The notes under the pieces were generated by a model, which saw nothing but the letters and a program-made list of their open reading frames with translations, was not told the DNA's origin and ran no database searches. Made by a program: the position numbers and the translations under genes. A stretch of 45,827 bases of DNA from Actinomycetes bacterium (GTDB taxonomy: Bacteria; Actinomycetota; Coriobacteriia; Coriobacteriales; Atopobiaceae). Each line of letters starts with the position of its first letter. Position 1 is the stretch's first letter. The DNA lies in NCBI GenBank assembly GCA_029546925.1, contig JAKPQM010000054.1, forward strand, positions 1-45,827, read 5' to 3'. Shown here one piece after another: positions 24,988 to 33,518 of this stretch.

Positions 24988-25975
24988 AGAAACCATACCC
25001 TCCCTTCTCCTGGTCACGGACAACCTGTCCGGCCTCGAGGGTGATGACGCGTCTGCGCATGGAGTCGACCATCTCGCGGTCGTGTGTTGCCATGACCACG
25101 GTGGTACCCGTGCGGTTGATGCGATCCAAGAGCTTCATAATGCCCAGAGAGATGGCAGGGTCGAGGTTGCCCGTAGGCTCGTCGCACACCAGAAGAGGCG
25201 GGCGGTTGACCATGGCGCGGGCAATGGAGACGCGCTGCTGCTCTCCGCCGGAAAGCTGGTCGGGGAACTTGTCCATCGACTCTCCCAGACCGACGAGGCG
25301 AAGCACCTCGGGCACCTGCGCTCTGATGACCGACTGGGGCTTGCCGATGCACTCGAGCGCGAAGGCCACGTTCTCGTAGGTGGTCTTGTCGGGCAGGAGC
25401 TTGAAGTCCTGGAAGACGCAGCCGACCTGACGGCGCAGGTAGGGCACCTTGCCATTGCGCATCTTGGTGAGCTCTTGGCCCGCAACGATGACTTGGCCCT
25501 TGGTTGCGCGCATCTCGCGCGTGATGAGGCGCAAAAACGAGGTCTTGCCCGAGCCGGAGTGTCCTACGACGAAGACGAACTCACCGGGGTAGATGTCCAC
25601 GCTCAGATCGTCGAGGGCGGGCTTATCGGGTTGCGACGGGTAGATGAGTGTTACGTTTTTGAACGAGATGGTCGGATTGCCGGTGTGAGCAGCGGGCTGA
25701 TCATCGTCGGATGCAAGGGACGAGTAGATGTTGTCAGCCACAGGCCTAGCCTCGGACTCGTCGACAGACTCGGTGGGTTCGTCCGTAACGGACGGCACCG
25801 AGAACGCGGGAGCCGCGGCAGGCTGCTCGATCGTGGGCACTTGGATATGGCCGAGCGCCTCGCTTTCCCCAAGGTCGGGAAGCTCGGGATCGGTCACGTC
25901 CTCGGAGAAGGCCTCGACGCGCTCGGCCTCCTCTTCCAAACCATCGCGCTCGATGCTGCGAAAGTGGTTTGCCAC
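24974..25975 (-). CDS. ftsE: Cell division ATP-binding protein FtsE with N-terminal extension
   Basis: 333 residues, against about 228 for ordinary FtsE. The ABC domain starts near residue 103 (ISFKNVTLIYP); Walker A is GHSGSGKT at 138-145, signature LSGGEQQRV near 242, Walker B LLVCDEPTGN, and the H-loop ATHDREMV. The first 100 residues are acidic, proline-rich and probably disordered (DDDQPAAHTGN before the domain). Start: GTG 25975 has AGAGGAG 5 bases upstream; an ATG start at 26020 would place the ribosome site inside the gene. It is coupled to ftsX by overlap. Confidence 0.93.
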   Translation of the reverse strand: MANHFRSIERDGLEEEAERVEAFSEDVTDPELPDLGESEALGHIQVPTIEQPAAAPAFSVPSVTDEPTESVDESEARPVADNIYSSLASDDDQPAAHTGNPTISFKNVTLIYPSQPDKPALDDLSVDIYPGEFVFVVGHSGSGKTSFLRLITREMRATKGQVIVAGQELTKMRNGKVPYLRRQVGCVFQDFKLLPDKTTYENVAFALECIGKPQSVIRAQVPEVLRLVGLGESMDKFPDQLSGGEQQRVSIARAMVNRPPLLVCDEPTGNLDPAISLGIMKLLDRINRTGTTVVMATHDREMVDSMRRRVITLEAGQVVRDQEKGGYGFYGTL

Positions 25976-26067
25976 GTGAGCTCCTCTTCTAAACGCATAA
26001 GGTACAGATACGCGCATCATTATAGCGGAGCGGATAGAAATTGACCTAAAGGAACACGACCCCTACA

Positions 26068-26112
26068 GAAAAGCACGCCTGCCCGTGGCAGGGGGCGGGG
26101 CGCCTGTCGTGC
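26068..26112 (-). terminator. Candidate terminator after the C_GCAxxG_C_C gene
   Basis: On the minus strand an inner stem CCTGCC-ACG-GGCAGG and outer pairing GCACG/CGTGC, followed by TTTTC. It begins about 20 bases after the stop at 26134. Confidence 0.55.
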
Positions 26113-26133
26113 CTGGCAAGCGCAGGGTGCCTC

Positions 26134-26547
26134 TCATCTACCGGAAAAGAACTCCTCCTCGAGGATGCGAGCAGCGCAGAGCATGCAATCATGGCAGCTC
26201 ATGAGCGGCTCGGACGTGCCGTCGCCCTTGATGGCGCCGCAGATTGTGGAACCCACGGCCTCCTCGAACCGGTCGCAGATCCGCGCGGTGACCGCTCCGG
26301 TGGATTGCTTGCTGGCAGGCTGCTCGAGATTCCCGTCAGAATTCCCGAGACCGACAACCGCGCAAGCGCCGAGCAACGCTCCGCATGTTCCCTTCTGGTT
26401 GCCGAGACCTCCGCCAAGACCCTCGGCAAGACGGTACACCGTCAGATGGTCCGCGTTTACGAGATCCGTGTAGGCACAGGCAACCGACTGCGCGCAATTG
26501 TAGTGAAGGCCGTGGTTCGCCGAAACGCGATCGAGTCTGCTCTCCAT
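26134..26547 (-). CDS. C_GCAxxG_C_C family redox protein
   Basis: 137 residues with the spaced cysteines of this family: YNCAQS at C18, GTCGALLGAC in the middle, an internal C near 95-105, and CHDCMLCAARI near the C-terminus. The family occurs in strict anaerobes, often beside redox or metal genes; function is unknown, probably a metal or disulfide site. Start ATG 26547 with GGGGGACAG upstream, 24 bases after the transaldolase-like gene's stop, so likely one transcript. Confidence 0.82.
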   Translation of the reverse strand: MESRLDRVSANHGLHYNCAQSVACAYTDLVNADHLTVYRLAEGLGGGLGNQKGTCGALLGACAVVGLGNSDGNLEQPASKQSTGAVTARICDRFEEAVGSTICGAIKGDGTSEPLMSCHDCMLCAARILEEEFFSGR

Positions 26548-26571
26548 GATACTGTCCCCCGGTTCTTCAGC

Positions 26572-27237
26572 CTAAGCGAATGAACGGCGTCCGAAGCTCG
26601 TCTCCCAAGCATCCACGAACTCATCGACGGCAAGCTGCGTCGAGGGATGTATGACCATGTTCCACACCACATCGGGGCTGACCGTGACGGCTTGGATGCC
26701 GGCTGTGATGAGCTGATGCACCTGATAGGTGTTCTTGAACGAGGCGGCGATGATTCCGGTGGGCAAACCAGAGCCCGCGAGCATCTGGATGAGGTCGAGC
26801 ACCTGGCCCACGCCATCGCCGAGATTCTCCATGCGGTTGACGTAGGGGGCAAGGTAATCCGCACCGTTCATCGCGGCGAGAAATGCCTGGTCGGCGGTGT
26901 AGATGGCGGTCGCAAGCACGCACATACCCTCGGCCTTGGCGGCTTTGATGGCCTTCATGCCCTCGGGCGTCACAGGGATCTTCACGCACATGTTCTTGTC
27001 GCGCAGGCTGCAGATGCGGCGCGCCTCGTCGATCATCCCTTCGGCATCTCCGGCGATGACCTGCATGAAGAGCTTCTGGTCGGGCGCAAGCACCGCAACC
27101 ATTTCGGCGGCGACCTGCTCGGGTGTCTTGCCCGACCTGGTGATGATGGTGGGGTTGGTGGTAACGCCGGCAACGGTGAGCACCTCGGAGAGCTCGGCTA
27201 CGGCGTTGGCGTCCGCAGTGTCCAGAAACAGTTCCAT
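26572..27237 (-). CDS. fsa: Transaldolase-like fructose-6-phosphate aldolase
   Basis: 221 residues, the short transaldolase/FSA type. The Schiff-base lysine is K86 in CVKIPVTPEG; the N-terminus MELFLDTAD and VTTNPTII near 25-32 are family signatures. Either cleaves fructose-6-phosphate to dihydroxyacetone plus glyceraldehyde-3-phosphate or acts as transaldolase; short homologues of both activities exist. ATG 27237 follows AAAGGGC. It precedes the C_GCAxxG_C_C gene in transcription. Confidence 0.9.
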   Translation of the reverse strand: MELFLDTADANAVAELSEVLTVAGVTTNPTIITRSGKTPEQVAAEMVAVLAPDQKLFMQVIAGDAEGMIDEARRICSLRDKNMCVKIPVTPEGMKAIKAAKAEGMCVLATAIYTADQAFLAAMNGADYLAPYVNRMENLGDGVGQVLDLIQMLAGSGLPTGIIAASFKNTYQVHQLITAGIQAVTVSPDVVWNMVIHPSTQLAVDEFVDAWETSFGRRSFA

Positions 27238-27391
27238 GATCGATGCCCTTTCTCTTCGAGGCCGGCAGCTCTACCGGCTATCCACTACAGTATGGAGCTT
27301 CGCAGCCTTGCGCGGCACACCAATCCAGCAAACGTCGGGAGAATGAGGTCGAAAAAAGCCGCCGAGCATATCGGCGGCCCGCATAAGATCG

Positions 27392-27467
27392 TGGAGCCGG
27401 TTATCAGACTCGAACTGATGGCCTACGGTTTACAAGACCGTTGCTCTACCAACTGAGCTAAACCGGC
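27392..27467 (-). tRNA. tRNA-Thr (anticodon TGT)
   Basis: Acceptor GCCGGTT / AACCGGC, discriminator T and encoded CCA (complement of 27392-27394). D arm TAGCTCAGTTGGTAGAGCA, anticodon loop CTTGTAA within stem ACGGT/ACCGT, T arm CAGTTCGAGTCTG. Its 3' end faces away from the restriction block, so that block is not a classic 3'-end insertion. Confidence 0.96.
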
Positions 27468-27541
27468 GCACCGCCCATTCTAACGCATTTGCGGGGATCT
27501 TCGCTCCGCTATGGACTGGATGGGCATCGCCGCTCGCACCC

Positions 27542-28759
27542 CTATTCGGACCAAGCCTGCGTATTGGCAACATGGTTGCAGAAATCCTCGACCGACCAAA
27601 GCCAGCCCCGTTGGGCGCGGCTATAGGAAGATTGGATCGGCGCGGGTACCACAAGCTGCAGGTTCCTTTCCTCCATCTCGTCTGTCTGCTCAATCGTGAT
27701 AGCAGGCTCCAACGTGATGAGATGCTTCCTTTTCACGCGCCTGCCCTCTTGGAGGATCTGCCTCCACCGGTCTTTCGCCGTCGTCTTCGCTCCGAGAAGG
27801 GTCAGCCCGGCCTCGGGAAAGCCCGCGTCGCGGTAGGCGGAGATGGAGGGGAAGATGAAGTCGGGCCTTTCGCGCCCCTCGGTCAGGCTCTGGGCGGTGT
27901 AGCTGATGTCCCTCGCATCGAACAGCGCCTCGAGATGATACTCGAGCGCATGGCCTGCAGCAGATCGCCTGCGCTGGAACATCGACATGGCGACTTTGAG
28001 AATCGCTTCGTAATCCGGGTCGCCCACATTGCGGACATAGGGGCCCAGGCGCCTCTCGTGCTCGTATCGCTCATATCCCATGAAGAGCATCGTCTGGGTG
28101 TTGTAATACTCGACAAGTGCCTCGTCGGGATTGGAGCGTGGGTCGATACCGGAAACATCACGGGCGAATCGGGAAAAAGCGCGGCCAGAAGGGAAGGCGT
28201 CGGGCCAGAGCCGAAGCATGTCCTCAAGATAGCCATGCAGCTCATCCGGAGGCTCGACCTCGAAGCCCAGCACGTCGAGAAGCTCCGCACCGGTGGCGTC
28301 GATCCGCCGTTCCATGTCGCGGGCGGGGGTGAAGCTTCCCTCCTCGCCATCGATACCGAAAAGCCAGAGCATCTCCGCCTCGCGATAGCTGCCGCTCGCC
28401 ACGAAGAAGAAGGCCAGCTCGCCGTCTTTGGTCAGGCATGTGATGGTCAAATCCCCTGCGCACGCACGCTTCACCGGTTCGACGTCGGGATAGTACAGGC
28501 GATACTCCGGTCCGCGCGTCGCCTGCTTTCTCCGGGTGTCATACCACGTGGTCCACGACCTATCCGTACACACTCCCTCGTCATCGAGATAGATGTAGAG
28601 GGACGGGATACGCTGGATGTCGTCATCTCCCAAAAGGGGCCTCAACGCCGCGAAGCCGCCGAGCTCATGCTGATGGCTGATCCGCTGATCGACGTCGACG
28701 GCAGACAACCTCTTCGACAGGACTAGCTCGAAATAGCTTCCGATGTTTCCGAAATCCAT
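27542..28759 (-). CDS. EcoRII-type type II restriction endonuclease
   Basis: 405 residues, close to EcoRII (about 404). The C-terminal catalytic half has the PD-(D/E)xK core: ERPDFIFPS with D300, then LGAKTTAKDRWRQIL with K325 and E338, the spacing seen in EcoRII. The N-terminal half is the likely effector DNA-binding domain. Predicted to cut CCWGG-like sites, based on family and partner only. ATG 28759 follows GAGGG and overlaps the methyltransferase stop by 37 bases, so the two are coupled. No Vsr-type repair gene is visible. Confidence 0.9.
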   Translation of the reverse strand: MDFGNIGSYFELVLSKRLSAVDVDQRISHQHELGGFAALRPLLGDDDIQRIPSLYIYLDDEGVCTDRSWTTWYDTRRKQATRGPEYRLYYPDVEPVKRACAGDLTITCLTKDGELAFFFVASGSYREAEMLWLFGIDGEEGSFTPARDMERRIDATGAELLDVLGFEVEPPDELHGYLEDMLRLWPDAFPSGRAFSRFARDVSGIDPRSNPDEALVEYYNTQTMLFMGYERYEHERRLGPYVRNVGDPDYEAILKVAMSMFQRRRSAAGHALEYHLEALFDARDISYTAQSLTEGRERPDFIFPSISAYRDAGFPEAGLTLLGAKTTAKDRWRQILQEGRRVKRKHLITLEPAITIEQTDEMEERNLQLVVPAPIQSSYSRAQRGWLWSVEDFCNHVANTQAWSE

Positions 28760-29706
28760 AGCGCATCCCTCATAAGCCGCGCCAGCTCGGCCACTGCGGG
28801 AATGCAGACGGAATTGCCGAACTGGCGATATGCCTGCGTGTCGGAGACGGGGATCTCGAAGGTGTCCGGGAATCCTTGGAGCCGTGCGCATTCCCTCGGG
28901 GTAAGCCTTCGGGGGTTCTTCCCCTCCTGCTTGACAAGGCACTCCGACCCGTCTTTATAGTAGCGTGCCGAGATGGTCCTGGTTGTATCGTCGGGGCCGA
29001 CGAGCCCGTAGCCGAAGCCATTGCCGCGGGCACGGTGCTTCTCGGCATATCCCTGGAGATAGGACCACAGCTTATCCGAAAGGGTGTATTTCTCGGGAAC
29101 ATCGGCTTCCATGACATCGGCAAACACCCCACCGGAATCCGGGTATGCGAGCTTGCAAAAATCGAACGCCACATCATCGCGGAACCCGACGATGTATATG
29201 CGCTCGCGGTGCTGCGGGGTCCAGTGCCCGCCGTCGATGATCTGCCAGTGCACCCGATAACCCAAGTCCTCGGTAAGAACCCGCATGATAACCCGGAAGG
29301 TGTTGCCGCCGTCATGGGAAACGAGGTTCTTAACGTTTTCGAGGAGAAACGCCTGAGGGCGTTTCTCGGCGATGATGCGGGCGACGTCGAAGAAGAGGGT
29401 TCCCTGCGTCTCGTCCGCGAAACCGGTCGCACGCCCGAGGCTGTTCTTCTTGCTCACCCCCGCTATGCTGAAGGGCTGGCAGGGAAAGCCCGCTAAGAGG
29501 ATGTCATGGTCGGGGATGTCTGCCGCCGCAACGCACGTGATATCTCCAACGATATCGTGCGGAGTGTCGAAATTGGCACGATATACCTTGTTGGAGTATT
29601 TGTCCCACTCGGAGACGAACACGGTCTCGATATCGTCGCCGAAAGCTTGCTCGAAGCCAAGCCTGATCCCTCCTATGCCGGCAAACAAATCGATAGCCTT
29701 GTACAT
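28723..29706 (-). CDS. DNA (cytosine-5) methyltransferase, Dcm/M.EcoRII-like
   Basis: 327 residues. Motif I DLFAGIGGIRLGF (residues 6-18), catalytic motif IV GFPCQPFS with C76, motif VI ENVKNL (123-128), motif VIII QHRERIYIVGF, motif IX near RLTPRECARLQGFP and motif X QFGNSVCIP. The text GFPCQPFSIAG with a following GRATGF resembles the Dcm/EcoRII branch. ATG 29706 follows GGGGAGG. Shorter than Dcm (about 470) because it lacks the long N-terminal part. It protects DNA from the overlapping endonuclease. Confidence 0.93.
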   Translation of the reverse strand: MYKAIDLFAGIGGIRLGFEQAFGDDIETVFVSEWDKYSNKVYRANFDTPHDIVGDITCVAAADIPDHDILLAGFPCQPFSIAGVSKKNSLGRATGFADETQGTLFFDVARIIAEKRPQAFLLENVKNLVSHDGGNTFRVIMRVLTEDLGYRVHWQIIDGGHWTPQHRERIYIVGFRDDVAFDFCKLAYPDSGGVFADVMEADVPEKYTLSDKLWSYLQGYAEKHRARGNGFGYGLVGPDDTTRTISARYYKDGSECLVKQEGKNPRRLTPRECARLQGFPDTFEIPVSDTQAYRQFGNSVCIPAVAELARLMRDALWISETSEAISS

Positions 29707-29799
29707 GATGCCTCCCCTTGCTTAAGCATCATACAATACAGGCTGGACGTAAACGGACGATACGCCTCCACGGCAACAGAGATTGCGCATCGCCTCCCC

Positions 29800-30729
29800 T
29801 CACAGCACGAGATCGGGCGCACCTTCGAGCTGGTAAGAATACCAGTTTCCGTTCTCGATAAGCTCCTCGCGGGCAATGCGCTCGAGAAGCTCCTCGCGCT
29901 GGCCGCACGCATCGAGCTGAGCGCCGGCCCACGCGAAGAAGCGCTCCATCTTGACATGGTCCTCATGCACGCGCGAAAACGATGATTTGTCGTAGTAGCT
30001 GCCGATGAACAGGGTGGCTGCGGAAACCGATCCGAGCGCGATCTTCAGCCCCGCGCGCACGGGTTCGATGGGATCGATAGGGAAGAGGGGCGCGCTGGTG
30101 AGATCGCCGCAGGCGAGCTCGAAGATGAAGGCCGCAACATAGAGGGCGATGCTCAACCAGAACGCCAGCTTGACCACACGCTTGCTCGCGGCTTGGTCAC
30201 GCGTAGAGCGTGCGGCCGCACGCTCATGATAGCTCCGCTGATCTTCCACCCAAACGTCGCGGATATCGTGCACCGGGGCAGTGCCGGCATGTGCCATGAG
30301 CTCCTCCACGCGGTCGCGCACCCAGCCCGTCTCCTCGAGCTGCGTCCACGTGAGCAGGTCGGCGGCATGCAGGGGGCTTCCCGCATAGCGCAAGAAGATC
30401 TGGACGCGCAGCACCTCGGCGAGCTCGCGCTGCTCGATGAAACGCTTGTGACAGTCGAGGCGCCTCGCGTAACGCTGTATCGCTTGAGCCGTGATGAGCA
30501 CCACGCCGAGCAGGATGAGCATCCAGTGGGCTTCCGCTTCGTCGTAGAGCAGGAACGCCAGGGCGATAGCGGTACTTGCGCATGCGAGATACACGAGGAT
30601 GCGCCGATAGACTCTCTGGGCCTCACCGCTCGTGCGGTCGGCCTCATGGTAGGCATCCTCAAGCCGCACGAGGACCTCGTCATCGTACGCATCGGCGGGC
30701 AGGAGCGTGTATGGCCAGTCAGAGTTCAT
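29800..30729 (-). CDS. SLATT-like four-helix membrane protein, putative effector
   Basis: 309 residues. Hydrophobic segments at about 43-62, 68-86, 185-205 and 225-245, two pairs around a soluble region. The sequence after the first pair (HKRFIEQRELAEVLRVQIFLRYAG) and the C-terminal AREELIENGNW resemble SLATT domains, the small membrane proteins paired with nucleotide-sensing systems in bacterial conflict loci. The ATG at 30729 overlaps the HD-RyR gene stop by 11 bases, so the pair is co-translated. Likely an inner-membrane pore or effector switched by its partner; the evidence is sequence resemblance without a database check. Confidence 0.65.
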   Translation of the reverse strand: MNSDWPYTLLPADAYDDEVLVRLEDAYHEADRTSGEAQRVYRRILVYLACASTAIALAFLLYDEAEAHWMLILLGVVLITAQAIQRYARRLDCHKRFIEQRELAEVLRVQIFLRYAGSPLHAADLLTWTQLEETGWVRDRVEELMAHAGTAPVHDIRDVWVEDQRSYHERAAARSTRDQAASKRVVKLAFWLSIALYVAAFIFELACGDLTSAPLFPIDPIEPVRAGLKIALGSVSAATLFIGSYYDKSSFSRVHEDHVKMERFFAWAGAQLDACGQREELLERIAREELIENGNWYSYQLEGAPDLVL

Positions 30730-32446
30730 AGACCGCCATCCCCACGCGATCCGCAAGGAGGGGGATGTTGCGCACCGTATTGCGGTCGAGCTCCTTGATC
30801 TCCTCCGAAAGGTCCCGGTAGGGCACCAGATACGGCGTGGTCTTGCGCTCGGCATTGCGCTCGCCCAAGGTCCATCCGTTGGCAATGCGCTCCCTCATCC
30901 ACTCATCGTGCTCGAACTCGGCCATGACTTCGACAAGCTCCGGGGCAAATGCTTCGATCGCGCCCGGAACCCCTTTGTGGCGCATCGTGAGGCCCACCAT
31001 CCCGAGCTTATCGTAGATACTCTGCGCCTGACGCATGTTGGAGTATTTGAGGTCATCAGGCAGCTCGGAGAAACGTGCGTAGGCGAGCGGTCGGTCGGGA
31101 TGGCGCGCAAGCTGCTCCTCGTTGTAGCGCGCGTGTATGGCGATGGCGAGAAGCTCGATGTCCTTCAGGAGCGGCCGTGCAGACAGCGACGCCAGGCGCG
31201 GCTTCAGATCATAGAAGCTGTCGAGCGATTCGGCATCGAGATCGACGCCTGCGGGGAAGAGCTCGTCGAGGGCGAGCACACGATCGAGAAGCTCCTCCTT
31301 CTCGGCGCAGTAGCCTTCGGGCAGCCGACCGGATTTGGTGACATAGGTTGCCGCGAGGTAGTCTCTGCCCAGCGAGAGGTGCACCGTATCCGCAAGGATG
31401 AAGGTGCGCGTGATGATGCCGCGCGCCTCGCGATTCCACTCCTGCAGCTCGTCGCAGAGGATGAGCAGGTACGCCAGCGGATTGTCGCCCACGTGCATCT
31501 CCCCCAGCGAGAAGGGCTCTTTTTGGAGGTAGTTGCGGTAGTAGTGGTGGAGGAAGATGGCCTGCGCCGCATCGAGGACCGGCCAATAGAGCTTCTCGGG
31601 CACGCCGCCCGCCTTCTGGAGCGCGAAACCGTACCACTTGAGTACGATGAGGGCGCTGTAGTAGCCGTGGTCGATGAAGCCCGTGGCTGCCATGGTGTCC
31701 ACGTGGCCGTCGAGCGCTTCCTTGATGGTGGCAAGGTCGCAGCCGAAGGATCGGTGGATGCTGTACGCAAGCAGATCGAGCAGGGCGAGCGGATCCAGAT
31801 CATCCGCATCCTCGTACGCCTCGCGAAACGCCGCGGTGAACGTCTCGGCAGGCACGATCTCGTTGATATGGTTGAGCTCGTCGAAGTTCTCGTAGCTTAT
31901 CCTGGCTTTGACCCTCACGTCCGCGCCGTCCATGTCGGCCACGATGCGCATGATGCGGTTGATCTGGTTGCCCACGATCTCCACGGGATACCCCACGTCG
32001 TGGAAGAGCGATGCAATGCCCCAGCGGAAGAAGAACTCCTCGTAGGGAGTGGTGTAGGCGTAGTCGTAGCCCTCCTCGGGAACGGCTGCGGCAAAGGCGT
32101 TCCGCAAATGCGGGTTCTCGACCCAGATAGCGAGACCCGTCACGAACACGTTCACGGCGTGCACGAAGTGGTCGCGCTGCCTATCGGTGAGGGTGGCGGC
32201 CGTCTCCTCGTAGGATCGCAGCATGTCGACGAGGTCGATGAAGGGATTGCCCTCCCCCTCGACGGCAATGCGGTAGCTGTCGAAGAAGATGCGGTAGACT
32301 TCGAAAGCGCTGTCTTGGTTCTCATGCGAGAGGAACGCGCTCACGGCGGTGCGGAGATAGGCTTTGTAGCTATGGCCGCCTTCGACATCCTCTTTAAGCT
32401 GGAGCTTGTCGAAGAAACGATCCACATACGTCGCGAGATTGCTCAT
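30719..32446 (-). CDS. HD phosphohydrolase-like domain fused to RyR-type domain
   Basis: 575 residues, cytoplasmic. HD-type metal motif: H96, LFHD at 147-150 (H149-D150), H260, HH at 300-301 and D332. C-terminal module at about 450-575: FSELPDDLKYSN (459-470) and EHDEWMRERIANGW (512-525), then LVPYRDLSEEIKELDR, matching the bacterial ryanodine-receptor-like (RyR) domain, here about two linked parts. RyR domains occur in conflict proteins and may bind nucleotides. ATG 32446 follows GGGGAGGG. Coupled to the membrane protein and followed, 93 bases later, by the methyltransferase gene. Hypothesis: the HD domain makes or breaks a signal that gates the effector. Confidence 0.75.
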   Translation of the reverse strand: MSNLATYVDRFFDKLQLKEDVEGGHSYKAYLRTAVSAFLSHENQDSAFEVYRIFFDSYRIAVEGEGNPFIDLVDMLRSYEETAATLTDRQRDHFVHAVNVFVTGLAIWVENPHLRNAFAAAVPEEGYDYAYTTPYEEFFFRWGIASLFHDVGYPVEIVGNQINRIMRIVADMDGADVRVKARISYENFDELNHINEIVPAETFTAAFREAYEDADDLDPLALLDLLAYSIHRSFGCDLATIKEALDGHVDTMAATGFIDHGYYSALIVLKWYGFALQKAGGVPEKLYWPVLDAAQAIFLHHYYRNYLQKEPFSLGEMHVGDNPLAYLLILCDELQEWNREARGIITRTFILADTVHLSLGRDYLAATYVTKSGRLPEGYCAEKEELLDRVLALDELFPAGVDLDAESLDSFYDLKPRLASLSARPLLKDIELLAIAIHARYNEEQLARHPDRPLAYARFSELPDDLKYSNMRQAQSIYDKLGMVGLTMRHKGVPGAIEAFAPELVEVMAEFEHDEWMRERIANGWTLGERNAERKTTPYLVPYRDLSEEIKELDRNTVRNIPLLADRVGMAVYEL

Positions 32447-32605
32447 GGCTGCCCTCCCCATCGGCTGTGGATAGGTCAATGATACCCGTTGGGCGCTGCA
32501 AGGGATCCTCTGGGCAGAGCCAATCGGCGAAGAGGGGCCCCCTGTCGCGCCGACTCTCCCGTATCATGTGAGGGGTAATGGCATCGTCGACGTGAAGAGG
32601 CCCGC

Positions 32606-33364
32606 ATGTTCAGCTTCCAGCACATCATCTGGCTCTCTATCTCCGCAATCGGCATCATCATCGCCTCGAGGCTCCTGCTTGCGCGCCGCGTTCCCATCGA
32701 ACGCGTCCTCACCGTCGCCTGCGTGCTGGCCGCCCTCTCGGAGATCATCAAGATCTTCTCCAACATCCAGATGGTACCCGCCGCCGACGGCGCCTCCATG
32801 CACCTGTTCATGGAGTGGCGCCATCTGCCCTTCCACCTGTGCTCGATCCAGATCTTCCTGATCTTCTACGTGCGCTTCACCGAAAGCGAGCGGCGGCGCA
32901 CGGCCGCTCTCGCGTTCATGTATCCCACCTGCATCGCGGGCGCTGTCGCGGCGCTCCTTTTACCCTCCATCTTCACCAACGGCATCACGCCCGATCAGGC
33001 ATTCACGCATCCCATCGCCTACCAGTTCTTCGTCTACCATTCGATGCTCGTGGTGTTGGGCATCTACATCGCACGTTCCGGCGAGGTGAGCATCACCGCA
33101 CGGCACTTCTGGTCCACGCTCGCGCTGTTCTACGCCTTCGGGCTCATCTCCATCTATCTGAACTCGGCCTTCGCCTTCCCCACCTATACGGGCACGGTGC
33201 TGCGCTCCGTGGAGAACACGCCCAACTTCTTCTTCACCTTCCGCACGCCCATCAACCTCGCCCTCACCGAGATCTGGCAGTGGTACGCTTACGTGGCACT
33301 CCTCGCCGCGCTGTCTTTCGCGGTGATCGGAGCCTTCTACCTGCCCTTCCGCACGAAGCGCTGA
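32606..33364 (+). CDS. YwaF/TIGR02206-type integral membrane protein
   Basis: 252 residues, about seven hydrophobic helices. HLPFHLCSIQIFL near residues 73-85 matches the conserved LPLHLC-like motif of the YwaF family, whose function is not known. The ATG at 32606 has only a weak AAGAGG. It is divergent from the HD-RyR gene and upstream of the nrdD locus, with 154 bases before nrdD. Nothing links it to the defence genes except position. Confidence 0.72.
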   Translation: MFSFQHIIWLSISAIGIIIASRLLLARRVPIERVLTVACVLAALSEIIKIFSNIQMVPAADGASMHLFMEWRHLPFHLCSIQIFLIFYVRFTESERRRTAALAFMYPTCIAGAVAALLLPSIFTNGITPDQAFTHPIAYQFFVYHSMLVVLGIYIARSGEVSITARHFWSTLALFYAFGLISIYLNSAFAFPTYTGTVLRSVENTPNFFFTFRTPINLALTEIWQWYAYVALLAALSFAVIGAFYLPFRTKR

Positions 33365-33408
33365 GGCTGCGGAGGCGGTCGCACCTACCGTTCACGGACA
33401 TCTTAGGC

Positions 33409-33424
33409 ACACCACATATTGCGT
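33409..33424 (+). promoter_or_regulatory. NrdR box 1
   Basis: ACACCACATATTGCGT matches the NrdR consensus ACACWATATATWGTGT at about 13 of 16 positions. It pairs with box 2 at a centre distance of 32 bp, the spacing typical of NrdR operators of ribonucleotide reductase operons. Confidence 0.75.
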
Positions 33425-33440
33425 ATTGATTTCTTTATAT

Positions 33441-33456
33441 CCACAAGTTATTGTGT
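33441..33456 (+). promoter_or_regulatory. NrdR box 2
   Basis: CCACAAGTTATTGTGT matches the NrdR consensus at about 14 of 16 positions. The 16-bp linker from box 1 is three helical turns between centres. It lies 62 bases upstream of the nrdD start. Confidence 0.78.
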
Positions 33457-33518
33457 TTCTTGCAACCACGCGTCACAGCGCATATTCGGGACGGTCAAAC
33501 GTAGCCGAGGAGGAGCCC

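Noticed and set aside
27392-32446. Defence block as a tRNA-Thr integrated island
   Set aside because: The block is on the 5' side of the tRNA gene, no integrase is present and I saw no duplicated tRNA 3' end.
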